Shown here: positions 16,478 through 27,633 of the stretch, piece after piece
Position numbering within the stretch: position 1 is the first letter of the stretch
Layout of the letters: every line of letters starts with the position of its first letter
Origin: Clostridia bacterium
GTDB taxonomy: Bacteria; Bacillota; Clostridia; Oscillospirales; Butyricicoccaceae
Direction: 5' to 3'
NCBI GenBank assembly: GCA_029099685.1
Contig: JAQXOO010000009.1
Location: 39,089-103,088 of the forward strand
Length of the DNA: 64,000 nt
Program-made: the position numbers and the translations under genes
Notes under the pieces: model-generated
Told to the model about the DNA's origin: nothing
What the model saw: only the letters and a program-made list of their open reading frames with translations
Database searches by the model: none

Positions 16478-17155
16478 TCACCCTTCCTTTCCCGCCCCCA
16501 TCAGGCGGATGGCTTCACACAGGATATCGGCGGAGGTCTGGGCCGCCCGCCGTTCAAAGGATGCGTAGTCGCCGTGGGCCTCGTCATTGGCCAGGTCGGA
16601 GATGCACCGCAGCACCGCGAAGGGCACCCGGTTGACGGCGCACACATGGGCCACGGCGGCGCCCTCCATCTCGGCGCACAGGGCGTTGTAGTCCCGCTGC
16701 AGCCGCTCTTTTTCCCCCTGGGAGCTGACGAACAGGTCCCCGGTGGCGATGCAGCCCAGGTGGACGCCTGGAGCCGCCCGGCGCAGCAGCGCCGTCAGCC
16801 CGGGGTCGGCGATGAAATAGCCGCCGAAGGGGAGAAAATCCCGCTTGGTGTCCTCGCTCATGTCCCGGTAGGTCAGCTCCCGGGCCGCCACCACATCCAG
16901 GTGGCGCAGGGCGGGGGACACCGCCCCCGCGATGCCCGAGTGGAACACCGCCTCCGGGCGGTATTCCGAGATCACCTGCTGGGTGCACTGGGCGGCGCAC
17001 ACCTTGCCCACGCCGCAAACGGCTGCGATGACAGTGTGGCCGTGGAGCCTGCCGATATACCCCCGAAGGCCGGGTTTTTCCACAGGCCGGGGCTGTTCCA
17101 TGGCGGAAAGGATGTTTTCCAGCTCCACCTCCATGGCGGTGATGACGGCGATCAC
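16478..17155 (-). CDS. mtnN: 5'-methylthioadenosine/S-adenosylhomocysteine nucleosidase
   Basis: Cleaves MTA and SAH to adenine and a thioribose, serving methyl-cycle recycling and, through LuxS, autoinducer-2 routes. The 225-residue protein opens MIAVITAMEVELENI, with the ligand segments HSGIAGAV and ATGDLFVSS and the substrate-recognition glutamate in AEMEGAAVAHVC plus the catalytic aspartate in CISDLAND. Length is normal. Its start overlaps the M20 gene stop by ATGA, so the two are translationally coupled within an operon headed by csoR. Confidence 0.92.
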   Translation of the reverse strand: MIAVITAMEVELENILSAMEQPRPVEKPGLRGYIGRLHGHTVIAAVCGVGKVCAAQCTQQVISEYRPEAVFHSGIAGAVSPALRHLDVVAARELTYRDMSEDTKRDFLPFGGYFIADPGLTALLRRAAPGVHLGCIATGDLFVSSQGEKERLQRDYNALCAEMEGAAVAHVCAVNRVPFAVLRCISDLANDEAHGDYASFERRAAQTSADILCEAIRLMGAGKEG

Positions 17156-18360
17156 AGGGCATCACCTGCCTCGAAAAAGTCCAGGCACACCTGCACGAAC
17201 AGGGCGGCGGCATAGGCCAGGCCCTCCTCATTGGCCCGGTAGTGGCAGCCGTGGGCGGGGAAGCGGCACTCCCGCTGTCCGTCGCCGAAGCCGAAGTCGC
17301 AGTAGCAGCCGGGGATGGTGAGCTGATTCATAAACGCGCCGAAGTCCTCGGTGCCCATGTTGGGCTCCCGCTGGATCAGCACGTTGTCCCGGCCCACCAG
17401 CTTGACCATGGCCTGTTCCGCCAGGGCGGACATCCCCTCGTGGTTGACCACGCCGGGGTAGCTTTCCACCAAGCACACCTCGGCCTCCGCCCCCATGGAC
17501 GCGGCCACGCCCTCCACCAGCGTGCGGAACATTTCGCACATCCTCCGGCGCATCTCCGGGCCGAAGGTGCGGATGATGCCCTTAAACTGCGCCTCGGCGG
17601 GGATGATGTTGCCCGCGGTGCCCGCGTGGAAGGCGCCCACCGTGACCACCACGTTGTCGGTGGCATAGACCCGGCGGGAGGTGAGGGTCTGCAGGGCCAC
17701 CACGATCTGAGCGGCCACCGCGATGGGGTCGATGCCCGAGCCGGGATAGGCGCCGTGGCAGCCCTTGCCCCGGACGGTGACGGTAAAGCTGTTGGAGGCC
17801 GCGTAGCAGGGGCCGTATTTCAGGCCGTACTGCCCGGCTTGGGTGCCGGTGGAGTTATGGCCGCCGAAAACCGCGTCCACATGGGGGTTTTCCAGGCAGC
17901 CCTCGTCCACCATGCGCTGGGCACCGCCGTCGCCCTCCTCATCGGGTTGGAAAAACAGCTTCACCGTGCCGCACAGCTCCTCCCGGTGGGCCGCCAGCAG
18001 CCGGGCCGCCCCCAAAAGGGACGCGGTGTGCAGGTCGTGGCCGCAGGCGTGCATCACGCCCGGATTCTGAGAGGCAAAGGGCAGGCCGGTCTCCTCCTGC
18101 ACGGGTAGGGCGTCGATGTCCGCCCGCAGGCCGATAGTCCTGCCTGCCTTTCCGCCCCGGATGACGCCCAAAACGCCCGTGCCGGCGCAGGGCCGGGCCT
18201 CGATGCCCATGGCCGCCAGCTCCCGAAGGATCAGGGCCTGGGTGCGGGTCTCCTGCCGGCCCAGCTCCGGGTGGGCGTGGATGTCCCGGCGAAGGCCGGT
18301 CATATAGCCGGACAGGTCTTTTGCTTCCTGTAAGATCTGTTGGGATGTCAGCATAAACAT
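17152..18360 (-). CDS. M20D-family amidohydrolase
   Basis: Metal-dependent amidohydrolase of the hippuricase/IAA-amino-acid hydrolase/N-acetyl-diaminopimelate deacetylase group, 402 residues. Visible zinc ligands are the HACGHD motif, the Glu pair of PDEEGDGG and the late histidine in GTEDFGAF neighbourhood; the lid domain starts near HGAYPG. The exact substrate cannot be told. It follows csoR by 22 bases and overlaps mtnN, which places it under copper control, an unexpected setting for this enzyme. The start may be at either of two close Met codons (18360 or 18354); the ribosome binding site is weak. Confidence 0.85.
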   Translation of the reverse strand: MFMLTSQQILQEAKDLSGYMTGLRRDIHAHPELGRQETRTQALILRELAAMGIEARPCAGTGVLGVIRGGKAGRTIGLRADIDALPVQEETGLPFASQNPGVMHACGHDLHTASLLGAARLLAAHREELCGTVKLFFQPDEEGDGGAQRMVDEGCLENPHVDAVFGGHNSTGTQAGQYGLKYGPCYAASNSFTVTVRGKGCHGAYPGSGIDPIAVAAQIVVALQTLTSRRVYATDNVVVTVGAFHAGTAGNIIPAEAQFKGIIRTFGPEMRRRMCEMFRTLVEGVAASMGAEAEVCLVESYPGVVNHEGMSALAEQAMVKLVGRDNVLIQREPNMGTEDFGAFMNQLTIPGCYCDFGFGDGQRECRFPAHGCHYRANEEGLAYAAALFVQVCLDFFEAGDAL

Positions 18361-18382
18361 TACCGCCGTTTCTTTTGTATTT

Positions 18383-18685
18383 TTATTTCATCAGCTTCTG
18401 CAGAGTCACGATCAGCTCGTCGATGGCTTCCGTCCTGCCGTTTTTGATATCCTCCGCCACGCAGGTGCGGATATGCTGGCCCAGCAGCTCCCTGCTGAAG
18501 GCGTTGAGGGCCGCGCTGACGGCGCTGACCTGCACCAGGATATCCGTGCAATAGGCGTCGGATTCCACCATCTTCCGCACGCCCCGCACCTGTCCCTCGA
18601 TGCGGTTGAGCCGGTGGACCAGCGAGCGGTATTCTTCACCGGTGCGCTGCCTGGTCTTGCGGCAGCAGCAGTTGTTCTGTTCCAT
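18383..18685 (-). CDS. csoR: CsoR-family copper-sensing repressor
   Basis: DNA-binding repressor that releases its operator on binding Cu(I). The 100-residue all-helical protein has the RLNRIEGQVRGVRKM signature and the copper ligand set C-x(n)-H-x3-C: Cys in DAYCTDI and His/Cys in GQHIRTC. An additional NCCC stretch lies at the N-terminus. The start was placed at MEQNNC (18685) because GGAGGTG precedes it by six bases. Two CsoR-type palindromes overlap its promoter, which supports autoregulation. The typical partners copZ/copA are reduced here to the 51-residue HMA protein. Confidence 0.92.
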   Translation of the reverse strand: MEQNNCCCRKTRQRTGEEYRSLVHRLNRIEGQVRGVRKMVESDAYCTDILVQVSAVSAALNAFSRELLGQHIRTCVAEDIKNGRTEAIDELIVTLQKLMK

Positions 18686-18697
18686 AGTCACCTCCAT

Positions 18698-18748
18698 ATA
18701 CCCTGCGGGGGCATGTGTTCATTGTATGCCCCCCGGGGTATTTGTCAA
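18698..18748 (-). promoter_or_regulatory. csoR promoter with two CsoR operators
   Basis: Minus-strand TTGACA (18743-18748), 16-base spacer, TACAAT (18721-18726). The palindrome ATGCCCCCCGGGGTAT (18726-18741) fills the spacer and ATACCCTGCGGGGGCAT (18698-18714) lies just downstream of the -10. Both fit the TACCC-GGGTA CsoR pattern, so occupancy would block polymerase. Confidence 0.85.
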
Positions 18749-18758
18749 GGGCGCGGGC

Positions 18759-18795
18759 AAAAAAATACCGGGAGGGCCGTTTCAGGCCCTCCCGG
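18759..18795 (-). terminator. terminator of the MATE gene
   Basis: On the minus strand CCGGGAGGGCC/GGCCCTCCCGG stem (11 pairs), a six-base loop and TATTTTTTT, 15 bases after the MATE stop codon. Confidence 0.9.
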
Positions 18796-18809
18796 CAGCG
18801 GCGGTGGCG

Positions 18810-20165
18810 TCACGCTTGTGACGGGACATCGCCCGGATAGCGTTTTTTCAGCTTGCGGACACAGTAAAAATAGGCGGGGACCAGGAACAGGTCGGCCATC
18901 ACCCAGGCGGCGGGGGAGGCCAGGCAGGCGGCGGCGTAGCCAAACACCGGCACCAGGAAGGATACGCCCGCCCGGGCGATCATCTCCATCACGCCCGCCA
19001 GCGTGGCCAGAGGCGAAAATCCCATGCCCTGAATATAGTTGCGGAAGATGAAGATGGCCCCCAGAAACACATAGCAGAACACCAGCGCCTTCAGCATCTG
19101 CATGGCCAGAGGCACCAGGGGGGCGCTGGCCCGGTCCAGGAACAGCATCACCAGTTTTTCTCCCGCCAGCAGCACCAGCGCCAGGGAAAACAGGCAGTAG
19201 CCCGCTCCCAGAGCGCAGCAGGAAAACAGGCCCTGGTGGAGCCGCTCCCACTGTTTGGCCCCCACGTTCTGCCCGCCGTAGGTGGCCATGGTGGAGCCCA
19301 TGGCTTCCAGCGGGCAGGCAAGGAACACGGACACCTTGTTGGCGGCGGTGGCCGCGGTGACATACATGGTGCCCAGCACATTCACGGAGCTTTGCAGCAT
19401 CACGCTGCCGATGGCGGTGATGGAAAACTGCAGTCCCATGGGCAGCCCCAGGGACAAAAGGTTCCAGATGCGCCGCCAGGACCAGGCCCAGTCGCTTTTT
19501 TTCAGCCGGAGCACCTCAAAGCCCCGGCACACCTTCCGCAGGCTGCCGAAGCCTGCCAGAAACTGGCTGAGGGTGGTGGCGAAGGCCGCGCCGAACACCC
19601 CCCATTGCAGGCTGATGATGAAAAACAGGTCCAGGGCGATGTTCACCGCCGAGGCCACCACCAGCCAGACCACGGCGGTGCGGCTGTCCCCCACAGACCG
19701 GAGGATGCCCGCGCACATATTGTAAAGGATATACCCCGGGATGCCCGCGAAAATGGTGGTGATGTAGATCCAGGCGCTGTCGATGATATCCGCGGGGGTA
19801 TTCATCAGCTCCAGGATATCCCGGCTGAAGAGCACCGTCACAGCGGTGACCAGCACCCCGAAAAAGACGCAGCAGCAGGCCGCCCCCGCCACATATTTCC
19901 GCAGGGCGTCATAGTCCCCCGCGCCGAAACGCTGGGCGATGGGAATGGCGAAGCCGCTGCAGATACCGATGGACCCGCCCACCACCAGAAAGTTGATGGA
20001 GCCGGTGCTGCCCACCGCCGCCAGGGCATTTCCGCCCAAAAACTTGCCCACAATGGCGGTATCCACCACGCTGTAGAGCTGCTGGAACAGCATACCCAGC
20101 AAAATGGGCAGGCCGAACTGCAAAATCAGGGTCAGGGGACGGCCCTTTGTAAGGTCTTTGGTCAT
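18810..20165 (-). CDS. MATE-family efflux transporter
   Basis: Inner-membrane cation-coupled exporter of 451 residues with about 12 hydrophobic segments. The opening FGLPILLGMLFQQLYSVVDTAIVGKFLG is the family's first helix signature, cut here to its recognisable start FGLPILLGMLFQQLYS. The symmetrical second half begins near LGLPMGLQFSITAIG. It ends RKLKKRYPGD. It has its own promoter (20232-20259) and terminator, so is monocistronic. The leader contains a strong GC hairpin at 20183-20213. Substrate is unknown; this is one of four MATE genes in the window. Confidence 0.9.
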   Translation of the reverse strand: MTKDLTKGRPLTLILQFGLPILLGMLFQQLYSVVDTAIVGKFLGGNALAAVGSTGSINFLVVGGSIGICSGFAIPIAQRFGAGDYDALRKYVAGAACCCVFFGVLVTAVTVLFSRDILELMNTPADIIDSAWIYITTIFAGIPGYILYNMCAGILRSVGDSRTAVVWLVVASAVNIALDLFFIISLQWGVFGAAFATTLSQFLAGFGSLRKVCRGFEVLRLKKSDWAWSWRRIWNLLSLGLPMGLQFSITAIGSVMLQSSVNVLGTMYVTAATAANKVSVFLACPLEAMGSTMATYGGQNVGAKQWERLHQGLFSCCALGAGYCLFSLALVLLAGEKLVMLFLDRASAPLVPLAMQMLKALVFCYVFLGAIFIFRNYIQGMGFSPLATLAGVMEMIARAGVSFLVPVFGYAAACLASPAAWVMADLFLVPAYFYCVRKLKKRYPGDVPSQA

Positions 20166-20231
20166 GGCACACCTCCGCGTATGGACAGCGGGCGGCCGGG
20201 CCGCCCCGCTGTCTCAAAAGATTGAAGCTTT

Positions 20232-20259
20232 ATTATACCCCCAAACCGCCAAAAAGCAA
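20232..20259 (-). promoter_or_regulatory. promoter of the MATE gene
   Basis: Minus-strand TTGCTT (20254-20259), 16-base spacer, TATAAT (20232-20237). A DnaA-box-like TTTTCCACA lies just upstream at 20265-20273. Confidence 0.7.
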
Positions 20260-20291
20260 GGGTTTTTTCCACAATTTGTGCAAAAACAGCG

Positions 20292-20324
20292 GAAAAAGGC
20301 CCCGGTGCAAACGCACCGGGGCCT
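20292..20324 (-). terminator. ppdK terminator
   Basis: Twelve-base perfect stem AGGCCCCGGTGC/GCACCGGGGCCT and TTTTT on the minus strand, 19 bases after the ppdK stop. Confidence 0.92.
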
Positions 20325-20342
20325 GGTTTATACGCCTGTGGT

Positions 20343-22970
<2,628 letters not shown>

Positions 22971-23036
22971 AGCGATTTCTCCTTGTAATATAGTGTGAAA
23001 CATTGCATTTCGACTGATCTTGAATAATCGTTGTTT

Positions 23037-23042
23037 ATTATA
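23037..23042 (-). promoter_or_regulatory. -10 box of the ppdK promoter
   Basis: Perfect TATAAT on the minus strand, about 67 bases before the ppdK start; the -35 at 17 bases is weak (GTGAAA). No other good promoter lies between dnaA and ppdK on this strand. Confidence 0.5.
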
Positions 23043-23247
23043 ACAGATGCGATTCGATTTTTCACCCCCATTTTCCAAAAAAATTTTTTTATTTCCACCG
23101 GTTTTTTTGCTTTTTTCAAAGAGTTTTGTTTTTTCAGCCGGAAACCGAAAATTTTTTCCCGGCGGAGGGCGGACGGCCCGCGTCCGTGATTTCTTTTTTA
23201 TTTAATAGGAAATTATAATTATAAGATAAATATAGTAATAAATAAAT

Positions 23248-23277
23248 TTGATTTCTCCGCCGCCGTTATGGTATAAT
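23248..23277 (+). promoter_or_regulatory. dnaA promoter
   Basis: TTGATT (23248-23253), 18-base spacer, TATAAT (23272-23277), preceded by a 60-base AT-only-like stretch (23198-23250) that could be an UP element or a secondary unwinding region. No clear DnaA box was found in this leader. Confidence 0.7.
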
Positions 23278-23316
23278 GAAGCGAATCAGTATTCGTGAAA
23301 AAAGGGGATTTCAGAT

Positions 23317-24609
23317 ATGTATACGCCAGAAGCGCTGCTGGACGCCCTGCTGCGGCAGCTCCGGGCCGAAATGGGGGAGGTGCTGGTGGATCCGTGGTTC
23401 ACCAACGCGGAGCCCATCGCCATCCGGGACGACCTGTTCGTGGTGGAAGCCGCCAGCGAGCTGTTTCGGGATACGCTCACCAAGCGGTTCACCGACAATG
23501 TTTCCGAGATCATCTCCGGCCTGCTGGGGCGGCCCGCCCGTCCGCTCTATGTTTACGGGGCCGAGGCCGACAGCTGGCGGCTGCAAAGCGATTCCAGCGT
23601 TTACGCGGGCTACACCTTTGAAAAGTTCATCGTGGGCAATTCCAACAAATTCGCCCACGCGGCCGCCCTGGCGGTGGCCAACAATCCGGCACGGCTGTAC
23701 AACCCGCTGTTCATTTACGGCGGCTCCGGCCTGGGAAAGACCCATCTTCTGTTCGCCATCGCCGGTTCCATCCGCAAAAAGCACCCCAACTTCCGCATCG
23801 TCTACATCAAAAGCGAAGACTTTATGAACGAGCTGGTGGACGCGCTGCAGACCGGCTTTTCCGAATTCCGGGCCAAGTACCGCCAGGCGGACCTTTTGCT
23901 GATGGACGACGTGCAGTTCCTGAGCGGCAAGGTACAGCTGCAGGAGGAGTTCTTCCACACCTTTGAGGCGCTGTTTCAGGCCAACCGGCAGATCGTCCTC
24001 ACCTCGGACCGTCCGCCCAAGGAGATCGCCACCCTGTCCGACCGTCTGCAGACCCGGTTCGAAAGCGGCCTGCTGGCGGACATCCAGTCTCCCGACCTGG
24101 AGACCCGCATGGCCATGGTCAAGGCCAAGGCCAACAACCTGGGCATCGACATGCCCCAGAAGGTGGTGGACTACATTGCGGAGAACATCACCAACAACGT
24201 CCGTGAGCTGGAGGGCGCCGTCAAAAAGATCGCCGCCATCAACGGCCTGATGGGCAGTCCCATCGACCTGCCCATGGCCCAGAACGCCATCAAGGACATT
24301 TTCAAGGAGCGTCCGGGCCTGCATCCCACCCCGGAAATGATTTTGAAAGAGGTCTCCGAGTTCTATTCCATCCCCATGGAGCGCATCACGGGAAAATCCA
24401 GGGGCAAGGAAGTGGTGCTGCCCCGGCAGGTGGCGGAATATCTCATGCGGGAGCTGGCCTCCATGTCCTTCCCGGAGATCGGAAAGGTATTGGGCCAGCA
24501 CCACACCTCGGTGATGTACGGCATTGATAAACTCACCGCCTCCATGGCGGAAAATGAGGCCCTGCGGGATTCCGTCAACGACCTTCGGAAGAACATCCAG
24601 AGCAAATGA
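23317..24609 (+). CDS. dnaA: chromosomal replication initiator DnaA
   Basis: AAA+ initiator that binds DnaA boxes and melts the origin. The 430-residue protein has a short domain I, Walker A GGSGLGKTHLL (about 134-144), Walker B LLLMDDVQF, the arginine finger region SDRLQTRFESGL, and domain IV with GKSRGKEVVLPRQ and LGQHHTSVMYGI, where most species have RDHTTV. The linker domain II is short, which explains the slightly reduced length. An AAAGGGG site precedes the ATG. It heads the leading-strand dnaA-dnaN-yaaA-recF-remB-gyrB-gyrA series. Confidence 0.98.
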   Translation: MYTPEALLDALLRQLRAEMGEVLVDPWFTNAEPIAIRDDLFVVEAASELFRDTLTKRFTDNVSEIISGLLGRPARPLYVYGAEADSWRLQSDSSVYAGYTFEKFIVGNSNKFAHAAALAVANNPARLYNPLFIYGGSGLGKTHLLFAIAGSIRKKHPNFRIVYIKSEDFMNELVDALQTGFSEFRAKYRQADLLLMDDVQFLSGKVQLQEEFFHTFEALFQANRQIVLTSDRPPKEIATLSDRLQTRFESGLLADIQSPDLETRMAMVKAKANNLGIDMPQKVVDYIAENITNNVRELEGAVKKIAAINGLMGSPIDLPMAQNAIKDIFKERPGLHPTPEMILKEVSEFYSIPMERITGKSRGKEVVLPRQVAEYLMRELASMSFPEIGKVLGQHHTSVMYGIDKLTASMAENEALRDSVNDLRKNIQSK

Positions 24610-24837
24610 CCTCTCTTAAATCACTTTCCACAAAAACCTGTGGAAATCACTGTGCAAACTGTTGATAACTTGTCCTTGTGAAAAACATCGAAAAAACCCG
24701 TCGTTTTTCAACAGGGGGCTGCGGAGGGATGAATCCAGCAGCCGCAAGGCTTTCCGGGGTTTTCCCCAGTTTCCACAGGCTATACTAAGACTACTATATA
24801 GAATTTGTTTCTTATGAAAGAAAGGAAGTGCGCAGCC
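24610..24837. other. oriC: probable replication origin (oriC) between dnaA and dnaN
   Basis: The 228-base spacer holds DnaA-box-like 9-mers: CTTTCCACA (24624), ATTTCCACA in reverse (24639-24647), TTATCAACA in reverse (24660-24668, one mismatch from TTATCCACA), and GTTTCCACA (24769-24777). Right after the last lies ACTAAGACTACTATATAG (24784-24801), a run of trinucleotides like the DnaA-trio unwinding element of B. subtilis, followed by AT-rich sequence. This arrangement, box-spacer-trio-AT, fits a Firmicutes origin. The upstream dnaA leader is AT-rich but lacks clear boxes. Confidence 0.7.
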
Positions 24838-25947
24838 ATGCGTTTCTCCTGTGAAAAAAACGCTTTGAACGAAGCCGTTTCGGTGTGCAGCCACGCCGTC
24901 GGCACAAAAGGCACCTCTCCGGTCATGGAGGGCCTGCTGCTGGAGGCCGGCAGCACGCTGACCGTCACCGGCTTTAACTACAAAACCGCCATCCAGAAGA
25001 ATTTTGACGCAGATGTGACCCAGCCCGGTTCCGTAGTGCTCAACGCCCGCATCCTGGCGGACATCGTCCGCCGGCTGCCCTCTGACACGGTGGAGATCAC
25101 CGTGGACGACCGGCTGATGGCCACCATCCGGGGCGGCGCATCTGAGTTCAACCTCATCGCCTCCGACCCCCAGGAATTCCCCGAGCTGCCCCAGGTGGAC
25201 GAGGAGGAAAGCTTCTGCCTGCCTTCCAGCCTTTTGCGGGAGATGATCTCCGGAACACTGTTCGCCGTGGGCGAAAATGAAAACAAGCCCATCATCACCG
25301 GCTCTCTGATGGAAATCGAAAACCGGGTGTTCCGGATGGTCAGCGTGGACGGCTACCGCCTGGCCGTCCGTCAGGAGGAAATCGAGGTGGGCGAAGAGGA
25401 GCACTTCAGCTTCGTGGTGCCCGGCGAGTCCTTGAAGGAGCTGTTCCGCATCCTTCCCGACGAGGACGAGCCCTGCCGGGTCTGTCCCCAGCGCAAGCAC
25501 GCCCTGTTCTCCTTCGGCAACATCCGGATGACCACCCGCCTGCTGGAGGGCGAGTTCCTCAACTGGCGGGCCGCCATCCCCGAAAATCAGCCCATCAACA
25601 TCCAGCTGGACCGCTCGGAGATCATTTCTGCCGTGGAACGGGTCAGCCTGATCATTTCCGAGCGGCTGAAAAACCCGGTGCGCTGCCTGTTTGAAGGGGA
25701 CCGGCTCAAGCTGTCCTGCACCACTGCCCTGGGCCGCAGCTATGACGAGTGCGTCATCCCCGACTGCGGCGCCAAGCTGGAGATCGGCTTCAACAACCGC
25801 TACCTGCTGGACGCTTTGCGGGCCTGCCAGGACGACACCTTTGTCCTGGGGCTGAAAAGCGGGCTTTCTCCCTGCACCATGCGTCCCGTGGAGGGTGAAA
25901 AATATATCTATTTGGTGCTGCCCGTGCGCCTGAAGGCAGGAGAATAA
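24838..25947 (+). CDS. dnaN: DNA polymerase III beta subunit (sliding clamp)
   Basis: Ring-shaped processivity clamp for the replicative polymerase. The 369-residue protein [19 protein letters not shown] has the three tandem clamp folds and ends YLVLPVRLK, the usual MPMRL-type terminus. The start at 24838 follows AAAGGAAG; an in-frame extension to 24805 overlaps origin elements. TATACT at 24781 may be its own -10. It overlaps functionally with the origin region and is followed one base later by yaaA. Confidence 0.97.
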   Translation: MRFSCEKNALNEAVSVCSHAVGTKGTSPVMEGLLLEAGSTLTVTGFNYKTAIQKNFDADVTQPGSVVLNARILADIVRRLPSDTVEITVDDRLMATIRGGASEFNLIASDPQEFPELPQVDEEESFCLPSSLLREMISGTLFAVGENENKPIITGSLMEIENRVFRMVSVDGYRLAVRQEEIEVGEEEHFSFVVPGESLKELFRILPDEDEPCRVCPQRKHALFSFGNIRMTTRLLEGEFLNWRAAIPENQPINIQLDRSEIISAVERVSLIISERLKNPVRCLFEGDRLKLSCTTALGRSYDECVIPDCGAKLEIGFNNRYLLDALRACQDDTFVLGLKSGLSPCTMRPVEGEKYIYLVLPVRLKAGE

Positions 25948-25948
25948 G

Positions 25949-26173
25949 ATGTACAAGGAACAGGAAGTCGCCATCAAGAGCGAGCATATCAAGCTGGACA
26001 GCCTTTTGAAATACGCCGGTGTCTGCATGACCGGCGGCGAGGCAAAGACCCTTATTGAAGAAGGCTACGTGTTTTTCAACGGAGAATCCTGCTCCATGCG
26101 GGGCAAAAAGGTCCGCCCCGGCGACCAGGTGGTGGTGGGTGAGCACCTTTTGAAGATCGTGAAGCAGCAATGA
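25949..26173 (+). CDS. yaaA: S4-like RNA-binding protein YaaA
   Basis: Small 74-residue protein with an S4 domain ([20 protein letters not shown]...VRPGDQVVV). It is found between dnaN and recF across Firmicutes; a role in ribosome or RNA binding is assumed from the fold. The stop overlaps the recF start by four bases (ATGA). The same gene occurs in the B. subtilis dnaA region as yaaA (rlbA). Confidence 0.9.
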   Translation: MYKEQEVAIKSEHIKLDSLLKYAGVCMTGGEAKTLIEEGYVFFNGESCSMRGKKVRPGDQVVVGEHLLKIVKQQ

Positions 26174-27246
26174 TCCTCAGGTCCGTTTCCCTGCGGGACT
26201 TCCGCAGCTATGAGACGGCGGCGTTCACCTTTTCGCCGGAGGTTAACATTCTCTGCGGCGAAAACGGCCGGGGAAAGACCAATCTTTTGGAGGCCATCTG
26301 GCTGCTCACGGGGGTGCGCTCCTGGCGGGCGGCCAAAAAGGCCGAGCTGGTGCGGTGGGACGCCGGCCGCGCAAGCCTGCGGGCTGTGGTGGAGACCCGG
26401 GACCGCTCCTGCGAGCTGGCGCTGGACATCCCCACCGCCGGGCGGAGCCAGGTGCTGGTCAACGGCGTGAAAAAGCAGCGGCAGCTGGAGCTGAGCGAGC
26501 ATTTCCGCTGCGTGCTCTTTTCCCCGGAGGACCTGTATCTCATCAAGGGCCCGGCCTCCGGCAGGAGGGATTTTCTGGACGGCGCCGTCAGTCAGATCCG
26601 TCCCCGGTACGGGGACCTGCTGGCCCGGTACCAGCGGCTGCTGGAAAGCAAAAGCCGCCTTTTGAAGCAGGAGGACCCCCGGCCCTCGGCGGAACTCATC
26701 GCCGCCTATGATGACCAGCTGGCCCCCATCGGCGCTCTTTTGCTGGGCTACCGGGCAAAGTTCTGCCGGGGCCTTTCCGAAGAATGCGGCGCTATGCATG
26801 GGGCCATCTCCGGAGGAAAGGAGTCTTTGACCCTCTGCTACCGCACCGTCAGCACGGTGCAGGACCCCTTTGCGGAGCCTTCCCGGGTGGAGGGCTGGCT
26901 GCGGGACCACCTGGAAAGCCACCGGACGGCGGAGCTGCATGCAGGGGCCTGCCTTTCGGGCCTGCACCGGGACGATGTGGAGCTGTTCATCAACGGCCGA
27001 CCGGCAAAGGCATTTGCTTCCCAGGGACAGACCCGCTCTGCGGCCCTGGCGCTGAAATTCGGCCAGCGGGAACTGTTTTTCCGGGACACCGGGGAATATC
27101 CCGTGCTGCTGCTGGACGACGTGCTGTCTGAGCTGGACGCCCCCCGGCAGGCCTTTGTGGCCAGCCACGCCATGGGCGGGCAGACCATCATCACCTGCTG
27201 CGAGGAGCGGCAGGCCTTTCAGAACAGCCGCCTGATCCGTTTGTGA
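26170..27246 (+). CDS. recF: DNA replication and repair protein RecF
   Basis: SMC-like ATPase that helps load RecA at gapped DNA. The 358-residue protein begins [19 protein letters not shown] with Walker [15 protein letters not shown] (about 31-44), the signature-like region [12 protein letters not shown], and Walker [13 protein letters not shown] near the C-terminus. Length fits the family (about 360-370). Its start is coupled to yaaA by an ATGA overlap. Confidence 0.96.
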   Translation: MILRSVSLRDFRSYETAAFTFSPEVNILCGENGRGKTNLLEAIWLLTGVRSWRAAKKAELVRWDAGRASLRAVVETRDRSCELALDIPTAGRSQVLVNGVKKQRQLELSEHFRCVLFSPEDLYLIKGPASGRRDFLDGAVSQIRPRYGDLLARYQRLLESKSRLLKQEDPRPSAELIAAYDDQLAPIGALLLGYRAKFCRGLSEECGAMHGAISGGKESLTLCYRTVSTVQDPFAEPSRVEGWLRDHLESHRTAELHAGACLSGLHRDDVELFINGRPAKAFASQGQTRSAALALKFGQRELFFRDTGEYPVLLLDDVLSELDAPRQAFVASHAMGGQTIITCCEERQAFQNSRLIRL

Positions 27247-27288
27247 CGAAAAAAACGGAAAAACCCTTTCAAAAGGAAAGAAAACCAT

Positions 27289-27573
27289 ATGTTTTTACAT
27301 CTTGGCCGGGACGTGGCGGTGGATGTGGACACCATCATCGTGGTGTTTGACATGGATACCGCTACCTGGAGCCGGCACACGCGAAATTACCTCTCCGCCG
27401 CAGAAAAGGCGGGAAAGGTCTATGTCATCACCGACGAACTGCCCAAATCCGCGGTGGTCTGCCGGGAAAACGGCGATTTTGTGGTGTATATCTCCCAGAT
27501 CAGCAGCAGGACCCTACTGAAGCGTCTGGAGGAGGGCATCGACGCCCTGTCGGACATGGGCCTGAATGAATAA
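27289..27573 (+). CDS. remB: DUF370 protein RemB/YaaB
   Basis: 94-residue protein of the RemA/RemB (DUF370) family. The core HLGRDVAVDVDTIIVVFD at the N-terminus is diagnostic. In B. subtilis YaaB sits at this same position between recF and gyrB and influences biofilm matrix genes; a role here is inferred. The start follows AAAGGAAAG. A spacer of 60 bases precedes gyrB. Confidence 0.9.
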   Translation: MFLHLGRDVAVDVDTIIVVFDMDTATWSRHTRNYLSAAEKAGKVYVITDELPKSAVVCRENGDFVVYISQISSRTLLKRLEEGIDALSDMGLNE

Positions 27574-27633
27574 GTGAAAAAAACCAGTTTTTGAAAGAGC
27601 CGGCGGCTTTTTGCCGGCGCGGAGGTCGCATTT

